A stretch of 5,750 nucleotides of DNA from Lachnospiraceae bacterium. Lineage in GTDB: Bacteria > Bacillota_A > Clostridia > Lachnospirales > Lachnospiraceae. Below are positions 1 through 5,750 of the stretch, piece by piece (the stretch's first letter is position 1; each line of letters begins with the position of its first letter). Under the pieces are notes generated by a model, which did not search any database, was not told the origin of the DNA, and saw nothing but the letters and a program-made list of their open reading frames with translations. The stretch spans positions 1-5,750 of the forward strand of contig JAGAES010000111.1 of the NCBI GenBank assembly GCA_017613055.1, read 5' to 3'. The translations under genes and the position numbers were made by a program.

Positions 1-1108
1 GGGCGAAGAGGCGACGAAGGGAACCGATATCATGCAGATTTACTTCACGTCCGGCACGACCGGCATGCCGAAGATGGTAACGCACAATTATCATCATCCG
101 CTCGGTCATATCGTGACCGCGAAGTACTGGCAGCAGGTACAGAAGGGCAAACTCCACATGAGCGTGTCCGATTCCGGCTGGGCGAAGTTCGGCTGGGGTA
201 AGATTTACGGACAGTGGATCTGCGGAGCGACCATCTTCGCCTACGATATGATTAAATTCTATCCGGCGAAACTTCTTGAGAAGATGTCCCGGTATAAGCT
301 GACGACATTCTGCGCGCCGCCGACGATGTACCGCTTCATGCTGCAGGAGGATGTTGCGAAGTATGACCTCTCAAGCATTCAGAATTACGCGACGGCAGGT
401 GAGCCGCTGAATCCGGAAGTATTCAACCGGTGGCTTGCGTTAACCGGCGGAAAGATTCACAGCGGGTTCGGCCAGACCGAGGGAACGGTTCTGTTCGCCG
501 ACTTCCCGTGGTTCGAACCGATTCCGGGTGCGCTGGGCAAGGAATCACCGATTTATAACATCAAGCTGATGATGGACGGAGAGGAAGTCGAGAACGGCGC
601 CGAGGGCGAGATTACGATTTGTGACGTGATTGACAATCATCCGATCGGACTCTTCATCGGATATTATAAGAATAAAGAACAGACCGACGAGGCATTTGCC
701 GGCGGAAATTACAACCTGAAGGACGTTGCATGGCGCGACAACAACGGATATGTCTGGTTTGTGGGGCGCCATGACGACGTAATAAAGTGCTCCGGCTACC
801 GCATCGGACCGTTCGAGGTAGAAAGCGCATTGATTGAACACCCGGCGGTTGTCGAGTGTGCAATCACGGCGGCACCGGACCCGATCCGCGGACAGGTGGT
901 TAAGGCAACGGTTGTGCTCGCGAAGGGCTACACGCCGTCGGACGAACTGATTAAAGAACTGCAGAACCACGTAAAGAAGGCGACCGCGCCGTACAAATAC
1001 CCGCGTATCGTCGAATTCGTGGATGAACTGCCGAAGACGCTCGGCGGAAAGATTAAACGTGCGCAGATCAGGCACGAGGATGAAGTGAAAGGAACACAGG
1101 CACAGTAG
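1..1108 (+). CDS. Medium-chain acyl-CoA synthetase (AMP-forming), 5'-truncated by window edge
   Basis: AMP-forming ligase of the ANL superfamily, closest by eye to the medium-chain acyl-CoA synthetase (MACS/ACSM) group. It activates a carboxylic acid with ATP to acyl-AMP, then transfers it to CoA, in the cytoplasm. The frame is open from base 2, so the ATG at 32 is internal. Roughly 190 N-terminal residues should lie outside the window. Numbering from the Met at 32: P-loop motif [12 protein letters not shown] at 4-15, the MACS-like segment SDSGW near 46-50, the adenine-binding segment GFGQTEG at 145-151, ribose-binding Asp231 in KDVAW, Arg246 in FVGRHDD, the hinge SGYRIGP at 254-260, and the catalytic C-terminal Lys340 in GGKIKR. 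All key catalytic motifs present look intact. It probably heads or belongs to a transcript with the next two genes. The acid substrate cannot be fixed: acetate, branched short-chain or medium-chain acids are all possible. Confidence 0.9.
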   Translation, partial: GEEATKGTDIMQIYFTSGTTGMPKMVTHNYHHPLGHIVTAKYWQQVQKGKLHMSVSDSGWAKFGWGKIYGQWICGATIFAYDMIKFYPAKLLEKMSRYKLTTFCAPPTMYRFMLQEDVAKYDLSSIQNYATAGEPLNPEVFNRWLALTGGKIHSGFGQTEGTVLFADFPWFEPIPGALGKESPIYNIKLMMDGEEVENGAEGEITICDVIDNHPIGLFIGYYKNKEQTDEAFAGGNYNLKDVAWRDNNGYVWFVGRHDDVIKCSGYRIGPFEVESALIEHPAVVECAITAAPDPIRGQVVKATVVLAKGYTPSDELIKELQNHVKKATAPYKYPRIVEFVDELPKTLGGKIKRAQIRHEDEVKGTQAQ

Positions 1109-1148
1109 GGGTTAGGCACAGGGGTTTACACAATAAGAGGAGAAGGCT

Positions 1149-3101
1149 ATGAGTAAAATCGTTAAGTTCTACGATCCGCACAAAGAAAACGGGTACCTGA
1201 GCAACTGGTATATTTCGCCGTTTACGTATGCCGGCCGGGAGTATTTCTCCTGCGAGCAGTACCTGATGGAGCAGAAGGCGCTCACATTTTCCGATGATGA
1301 GATTGCCGAGAAGATTATGAAGTCCAAGAATCTCTCGGAAATCAAACGGCTCGGAAAGCAGGTGGCGCGGTACAACGAGAACCTGTGGAAGACAATCCGT
1401 CCGCAGGTGATGCGCCGCGGCCTCCGGGCGAAATTCCAGCAGAATCCGGAGCTGCTTCTTCAGCTTCTCGGGACAGGAAGTTCCATTCTTTGCGAGTGTG
1501 CGCCGCGGGATGCGATTTGGGGAATCGGTCTTGCAGCGGACGATCCGCGGAGCGATGATACGAAGGAATGGCGCGGCCGGAACCTTCTCGGACGTGCGCT
1601 GATGCGTGTCCGCGAGGATATGCGTGCATGGTGCGCGGTTGCCGGTGAGCGTGTGACCGAATATGTGGATGCGGTCGATCTGAAGACGCCGAAGCAGATC
1701 CGTCCGAAGAGGCGGTCTTCGCGCGGCACGGACGATTACGAGCTCTCGCGCGGAGACGACACGAATATATGGAGCATGCGCATCTACGAGGCATGCATGC
1801 TTCCGTATGTTTCCGAAATCGTTTCGACCTGGCTTGAGGAAGTGTTCTACGATGTCCGCCACGGGCATTCGTATGAGGACCTCGGCATTACAAACTATAC
1901 ATTTGAGAATCTGGAGCAGATGTTCCGCAATGAGCGGATTAACGGAATTCCTTTTGCGGGCTTCTATGAAATGAAGCAGGATCTGTTCGACATGATGCGG
2001 TATCAGGGCGGACTCCGGAATCCTTCGGCGATTCTTGTGAAGGGCGCGGAGACTGCGGAAGAGTCTTCGGTTACGGAAGAACCGACCGTTTTGGTAACAC
2101 CGAATGTTGCGGAAGCGGTTAAAGAAGCTGCGGTTACGGCGGAGCCGATTATCACGCCGGAGCCTGAACCGGTTCCTGCGGCAAATGTGACCGCTCCCGT
2201 TTTGGAACCGGAGCCGGTTGTTTTGAAGAATGCCGTACCGGAGCCTGAACCGGAAGAAATCGAGGAAGAGATTCCTGAGTCCACGCCTGAGGAAGACGAG
2301 GCGGAAGCGCAGGCAATCATAGAGCAGGCCAAGGCCGAAGAGGCTGCAGCCGTGGCACGTGCGGAAGCGGCCCGTCAGGCGGCGCTTGCGGCCAAGTACC
2401 GTGCCGAGCAGATGAAGGCAATGGCACAGGCGGCTTTTGAACGTGCCCGTCTCGAGGCAGAAGCCCGAGCAAAGGCAGAGGCGGAAGCCCGCGAACAGAA
2501 GGTAGCCAAGGCCAAGGAAGAAGCCGAAAAGGCAATCAAGGAAGCGGAATCCAAGATGGAGGCCCGCGTGAAGGAGATTCACCGCGCGGAGGCAGAGCCG
2601 AGTTCCGTTTCGGTTTCCATCGGTAAGCTGACGGAATGCCGCAGCGAGTGTATCGTCAACGTAACGACGCAGACGCTTGCAATCGGCAAGGGCGTTGACG
2701 ACGAGCTGTTCGACGCAGGCGGCTCGGAGCTTCGGCGTGCCGTTATGGCAATCAAGGGCTGTGAGAACGGCAAAGCCGTGATTACCGGCGGCGGGGCGCT
2801 GCCGGCCCAATATGTGATTCATACCGCGTGCCCGCGTTACGACGGTGACGGTTCCGATAAGAAGTATCTCGAGAGATGCTATAACAGCGTCCTTGATCTT
2901 GCAATGTCGAAAGGAATCCACGAAGTGGCAATTCCGCCGATCGGCACCGGATATTTTGGGTTCCCGCTTCGCGAGAGCGCGATTGTTGCCAGCCAGACGG
3001 TTGACCGCTGGATGCTGAAGCATGCGGATTATTCGATTAAGGTTCGGTTTATCTGTCCGGACCAGAGAACGGAGGCAATGTTCAGAAGCCTTCGGAAATG
3101 A
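1149..3101 (+). CDS. NADAR (YbiA-like) - coiled-coil linker - macro domain fusion protein
   Basis: Predicted cytoplasmic protein of 650 residues with two ADP-ribose-type domains. Residues 4-160 match NADAR/YbiA: LSNW at 17-20, CEQYLMEQKA at 35-44 with the conserved Glu36, a WKT...M...KF..NP.L...LL.TG block at 80-110, and DAIWGIG plus GRNLLGRALM at 121-152. Residues 161-296 are unassigned. Residues 297-382 are Pro/Glu-rich with three PEPEP-like units. Residues 383-480 are Ala/Glu/Lys/Arg-rich and probably a long helix or coiled coil. Residues 486-648 are a macro domain: VNVTT at 503-507, the loop IGKGVDD at 512-518, ITGG..LPAQYVIHT at 545-559, and the phosphate-loop GTGYFGFP at 599-606. NADAR enzymes are N-glycosidases acting on ADP-ribosyl-guanine or riboflavin intermediates. 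Macro domains bind or hydrolyse ADP-ribose derivatives. The start is supported by AGGAG at 1138-1142, six bases upstream. There is no signal peptide or membrane segment. The gene ends in tandem TGA codons (3099-3104). Domain calls are confident; the substrate is unknown. Confidence 0.88.
   Translation: MSKIVKFYDPHKENGYLSNWYISPFTYAGREYFSCEQYLMEQKALTFSDDEIAEKIMKSKNLSEIKRLGKQVARYNENLWKTIRPQVMRRGLRAKFQQNPELLLQLLGTGSSILCECAPRDAIWGIGLAADDPRSDDTKEWRGRNLLGRALMRVREDMRAWCAVAGERVTEYVDAVDLKTPKQIRPKRRSSRGTDDYELSRGDDTNIWSMRIYEACMLPYVSEIVSTWLEEVFYDVRHGHSYEDLGITNYTFENLEQMFRNERINGIPFAGFYEMKQDLFDMMRYQGGLRNPSAILVKGAETAEESSVTEEPTVLVTPNVAEAVKEAAVTAEPIITPEPEPVPAANVTAPVLEPEPVVLKNAVPEPEPEEIEEEIPESTPEEDEAEAQAIIEQAKAEEAAAVARAEAARQAALAAKYRAEQMKAMAQAAFERARLEAEARAKAEAEAREQKVAKAKEEAEKAIKEAESKMEARVKEIHRAEAEPSSVSVSIGKLTECRSECIVNVTTQTLAIGKGVDDELFDAGGSELRRAVMAIKGCENGKAVITGGGALPAQYVIHTACPRYDGDGSDKKYLERCYNSVLDLAMSKGIHEVAIPPIGTGYFGFPLRESAIVASQTVDRWMLKHADYSIKVRFICPDQRTEAMFRSLRK
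2157..2253 (+). repeat. Pro-Glu repeat in linker, with an exact 16-base direct repeat
   Basis: The 16-base unit CCGGAGCCTGAACCGG occurs identically at 2157-2172 and 2238-2253, encoding PEPEP at residues 337-341 and 364-368 of the fusion protein. A third PEP unit between them (residues 353-356) uses different codons. The identical codons suggest a recent in-gene duplication or slippage. PEPEP tracts usually act as stiff, extended spacers, here ahead of the helical linker. Confidence 0.75.
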
Positions 3102-3125
3102 TGATACGGGGAGAGAACAGAACCT

Positions 3126-3824
3126 ATGCGATTTGAACTTAATGAGACGGTTCGTTACAGTCAGACGGATGGAAAACTCCGTCTGACTGTTCCTGCTTTA
3201 TTAGACTATTTCCAGGATGCTGCGACGCTGCAGGCGGAGGAAGCGGGCGTCAGCGCCGCGGCGCTTGCGGAGCGGAAACTCGCCTGGTTTTTGATTGCCT
3301 GGAATGTGGAAATCACAAGACTCCCGGTGCATGCCGAGAAGGTAATCGCGGGCACTGTCCCGTATTACTTCCATGGCCGGCTCGGAAACCGTAACGGTTA
3401 CCTGACGACACCGTCCGGTGAATACCTCGCGAAAGCGGACTGCCTATGGGCGATGATGGACCGCGAGAACGGGCGGATGGTACCCATTCCGGACGACGTC
3501 GCAGCGGCCTATGAGGTCGAGGAGAAGCTCCCGATGGAATACTTCGGACGCCGTATCGACCTTCCCGACGGGATGACGCCCGCCGAGCCGATTGCGGTCC
3601 GCGCCGAGAACATCGATTATCACGGGCACGTCAACAACAGCCAGTACATTCACATGATCCGCCCGCTTCTGCCGGAGACAATCTCCCGCATCCGTATCGA
3701 GTACAAGCGCCAGACCCGCCTCGGCGAGTGGCTGACACCCTTTACGAAAGAGGAGAACGGCATCACCTATATCTCGCTCTGCGCGGACGGCGAGCCGCAC
3801 GTGAATATTGCGGTAACGCATTAG
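3126..3824 (+). CDS. Acyl-ACP thioesterase (FatA/FatB-like double hot-dog)
   Basis: Bacterial acyl-ACP thioesterase of 232 residues, a usual length for the clostridial forms. It would hydrolyse acyl-ACP in the cytoplasm, releasing free fatty acid and ending chain elongation. The first hot-dog half runs to about residue 130, with the family-typical start RYSQTD, LLDYFQDAAT at 25-34 and the helix-to-strand segment AWFLIAWNVEI at 53-63. The second half carries the signature DYHGHVNNSQY at 164-174 and EYKRQ at 192-196. The usual family signature has Asp-x-Asn-x-His; here it reads Asp164-x-His166-x-His168, so the Asn position is His. The gene starts 24 bases after the fusion gene, with GGGGAG at 3108-3113 and a rather long 12-base spacer. 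It is the last gene before the terminator. The family call is firm; activity and chain-length preference are not determined. Confidence 0.88.
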   Translation: MRFELNETVRYSQTDGKLRLTVPALLDYFQDAATLQAEEAGVSAAALAERKLAWFLIAWNVEITRLPVHAEKVIAGTVPYYFHGRLGNRNGYLTTPSGEYLAKADCLWAMMDRENGRMVPIPDDVAAAYEVEEKLPMEYFGRRIDLPDGMTPAEPIAVRAENIDYHGHVNNSQYIHMIRPLLPETISRIRIEYKRQTRLGEWLTPFTKEENGITYISLCADGEPHVNIAVTH

Positions 3825-3837
3825 CATCTTATACGGC

Positions 3838-3878
3838 AAATGCCGTGATCACCCTAGAATGGCGGTCACGGCATTTTT
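3838..3878 (+). terminator. Rho-independent terminator between convergent genes
   Basis: An 11-bp perfect inverted repeat, AAATGCCGTGA at 3838-3848 and TCACGGCATTT at 3866-3876, flanks a 17-base loop and is followed by a T-run (3874-3878). It lies 13 bases after the thioesterase stop, so it best serves the + strand transcript. Read from the other strand, the tail after the stem has only three Ts, so termination of dus there would be weaker. The right arm and loop lie inside the last codons of dus. Confidence 0.8.
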
Positions 3879-4757
3879 GTATTCGTACAGCTTCTTCGCT
3901 TTAAACAGCTGCTTCAGTTCTCTTTTATGCTCCGGATACCGCTCCTGCAGGTATGTCCAGATCTCTTTCAGTTTAAAAAGCGTCGGCGTTTCGGTATAGG
4001 ACGCGAGATTCTTCTCAGTAAGGTCAGCCAGCCAGTCCCGGATCTGCCTGTCGGTAGCCGGCGCGTCCCCGTGGATTTCACCGAGCAGCCCCGGATTTCT
4101 GAGGATTCCGCGTCCGATCATGACGGCGCGAATGCCCGGGAAGGCATCCCTTATCCGCTCATAGTCCGAAACCGTATTAATGTCGCCGTTATAAACGAGA
4201 GGAACCTTCGCATTTTCGTAAGCATACCGGAAGGCATCCGTCCGAACCGGCGGGCGGTACAGATCCGTCCGAAGCCTCGGGTGCACAATCAGTTCGGTAA
4301 TCGGGTGACGGTTGTAGATCGAAAGCAGCTCCGGCCACGCGCTCTCGTCATCAAAGCCGATCCGCGTCTTAACGGAAACCGGCAGCGGGCTTTTCTCACA
4401 GATCTCTCCGAGAAATGTGTCGAGCGCCTCCGGGTACCTCAGAAATCCGGATCCGCGCCCCTTGGAGACGACGGTTCCCGCGGGACAGCCGAGATTCAGG
4501 TTGACGGAATCATACCCGTAGTCCTTCATTCTTTGCGCGATATGAAGAAAGTCTTCCGCCTTGTTCGAGAGAATCTGCGGGACAAGCGGAATCCCCTCGT
4601 TAGCCGAAGGGCCGATATCGCACAGCTCTTTCGTATTGAAGCCGGTGTTTCCGAAGAACGGCGTGAACAGCCGGTCAAACTTCCGGAAATGTTCCTGGTA
4701 GGTGTTCCGGAACAGAGAACCGGTGATGCCCTCAAGCGGCGCCATATAGAATTCCAT
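3849..4757 (-). CDS. dus: tRNA-dihydrouridine synthase (FMN-dependent)
   Basis: Flavoenzyme of 302 residues that reduces specific uridines in tRNA to dihydrouridine using NAD(P)H, in the cytoplasm. A TIM-barrel start MEFYMAPLEGITG carries the N-terminal FMN-binding motif. Further signatures are LVPQIL at 58-63, NLNLGCP at 86-92 with catalytic Cys91, VSVKTRIGF at 127-135 with Lys130, IVHPRLRTDLY at 157-167 with His159, YNGDI at 189-193, and the phosphate-binding IGRGILRNP at 214-222. A helical C-terminal domain follows. The start at 4757 is chosen because MEFYMAPLEG is the usual family N-terminus and AAAGGAG lies nine bases upstream on the minus strand (4767-4773). The frame stays open further upstream to 4970, but that stretch runs through the groESL promoter and encodes nothing family-like. 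The gene is convergent with the thioesterase and divergent from groES. The exact Dus subtype and target uridine are not resolved. Confidence 0.93.
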   Translation of the reverse strand: MEFYMAPLEGITGSLFRNTYQEHFRKFDRLFTPFFGNTGFNTKELCDIGPSANEGIPLVPQILSNKAEDFLHIAQRMKDYGYDSVNLNLGCPAGTVVSKGRGSGFLRYPEALDTFLGEICEKSPLPVSVKTRIGFDDESAWPELLSIYNRHPITELIVHPRLRTDLYRPPVRTDAFRYAYENAKVPLVYNGDINTVSDYERIRDAFPGIRAVMIGRGILRNPGLLGEIHGDAPATDRQIRDWLADLTEKNLASYTETPTLFKLKEIWTYLQERYPEHKRELKQLFKAKKLYEYKNAVTAILG

Positions 4758-4804
4758 GGAAACGGGCTCCTTTCTGTGTAATCTGCCGGTATGAAACCGA
4801 GAGA

Positions 4805-4833
4805 ATTGTAGCATGAAGAAGGCCGAAAACCAA
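4805..4833 (-). promoter_or_regulatory. Candidate promoter of dus
   Basis: On the minus strand, TTGGTT (4828-4833) and TACAAT (4805-4810) are separated by 17 bases. The -10 matches consensus at five of six positions and the -35 only at TTG plus chance. Transcription would start near 4798, giving a leader of about 40 bases with the AAAGGAG site. Its -35 is 13 bases from the CIRCE. Confidence 0.55.
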
Positions 4834-4846
4834 GAGAAAAGATTTG

Positions 4847-4873
4847 TTAGCACTCTTTGAGTCCGAGTGCTAA
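4847..4873. promoter_or_regulatory. CIRCE operator (HrcA binding site)
   Basis: Perfect CIRCE: TTAGCACTC (4847-4855), a nine-base spacer, then GAGTGCTAA (4865-4873). HrcA represses groESL and often dnaK operons through this element at normal temperature. Here it sits upstream of the groES -35 by seven bases and faces the dus promoter on the other side. Confidence 0.97.
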
Positions 4874-4880
4874 TTTTCTG

Positions 4881-4909
4881 TTGACAAGGGCGTTGTTTCG
4901 TGATATAAC
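4881..4909 (+). promoter_or_regulatory. groESL promoter (vegetative sigma factor)
   Basis: A consensus -35 TTGACA (4881-4886), a 17-base spacer and the -10 TATAAC (4904-4909). A TG at 4901-4902 gives an extended -10. Start of transcription is expected near 4915-4916, leaving a leader of about 93 bases. The adjacent CIRCE makes HrcA repression the expected control. Confidence 0.9.
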
Positions 4910-4919
4910 AGATGTTGCA

Positions 4920-4946
4920 GCGGGGACTGAGTGTGACGGGTCCCGC
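4920..4946 (+). other. Hairpin at the 5' end of the groESL leader
   Basis: GCGGGGAC (4920-4927) can pair with GTCCCGC (4940-4946) as seven base pairs with one bulged G and a 12-base loop. It begins within about five bases of the predicted transcript start, so it could protect the 5' end of the mRNA. There is no T-run after it, so it is not a terminator. Confidence 0.5.
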
Positions 4947-4972
4947 ATCGAATGAATAAGAAAATGGCATAA

Positions 4973-5750
<778 letters not shown>

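Noticed and set aside
32..34. ATG at 32 as the start of the acyl-CoA synthetase
   Set aside because: The frame is open to the window edge and the P-loop motif follows at once, whereas the family has an N-terminal domain of about 190 residues before it.
1109..1148. Promoter between the synthetase and the NADAR-macro gene (TTTACA at 1125-1130)
   Set aside because: A -10 at the proper spacing would fall on the start codon, so no usable promoter fits.
1068..3023. Very long open frame (651 codons) on the minus strand, antisense to the NADAR-macro gene
   Set aside because: Its translation is an Arg/Leu/Phe/Cys-rich low-complexity product with no recognisable family, while the + strand frame encodes clear NADAR and macro motifs. 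It arises from codon bias of the sense gene.
1..3824. A DarT-type toxin partner for the NADAR-macro protein
   Set aside because: Neighbouring genes are clearly a synthetase and a thioesterase; no ADP-ribosyltransferase motif was found in the window, so a toxin-antitoxin pair is not supported here.
3927..4781. 284-codon open frame on the + strand opposite dus
   Set aside because: The minus strand encodes a complete, motif-rich dihydrouridine synthase; the + frame has no family features and no ribosome binding site of note.
4758..4970. In-frame 71-residue N-terminal extension of dus
   Set aside because: It would overlap CIRCE and the groESL promoter, encodes nothing family-like, and a strong AAAGGAG site precedes the canonical MEFYMAPLEG start at 4757.
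4952..4972. Six-codon leader frame (MNKKMA) in the groES leader
   Set aside because: No ribosome binding site ahead of it and no attenuator-like structure; most likely chance.

Overview
The window looks like chromosomal DNA of a Gram-positive clostridial bacterium, perhaps Lachnospiraceae-like and moderately GC-rich by eye. The reasons are strong AGGAGG-type ribosome binding sites, a perfect CIRCE operator at groESL, a clostridial-type bacterial acyl-ACP thioesterase and close packing of genes. The species cannot be named from this sequence. Six protein genes are present, with the first and last cut by the window edges. No tRNA, rRNA, insertion sequence or CRISPR array was seen.

Left block (1-3824, + strand): three genes with short gaps (40 and 24 bases) and no visible internal promoter or terminator, so probably one transcript. 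They are (a) the C-terminal two thirds of a medium-chain acyl-CoA synthetase, (b) a 650-residue protein with an N-terminal NADAR/YbiA domain, an unassigned middle region, a Pro-Glu and Ala/Glu/Lys-rich linker and a C-terminal macro domain, and (c) an acyl-ACP thioesterase. A hairpin with a T-run at 3838-3878 ends this block. The NADAR-macro protein is the most unusual item. It joins two unrelated ADP-ribose-directed folds that in DarTG toxin-antitoxin systems occur as separate antitoxin types, yet it sits between fatty-acid genes and no DarT-like toxin is visible.

Middle (3849-4757, - strand): a tRNA-dihydrouridine synthase, convergent with the thioesterase gene. The terminator hairpin overlaps its stop codon.

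Right block (4758-5750): a divergent control region, then groES and the first 144 codons of groEL. The region holds a plausible dus promoter facing left, a perfect CIRCE (HrcA operator) and a near-consensus groESL promoter with a 17-base spacer facing right. The groES leader can fold so that both its Shine-Dalgarno sequence and start codon are paired, a possible RNA thermometer on top of HrcA control.

Functionally, the thioesterase would release fatty acids from acyl-ACP and the synthetase would activate free acids to acyl-CoA. The NADAR-macro protein probably removes or repairs ADP-ribose-type modifications or metabolites. GroES and GroEL are the heat-shock chaperonin.
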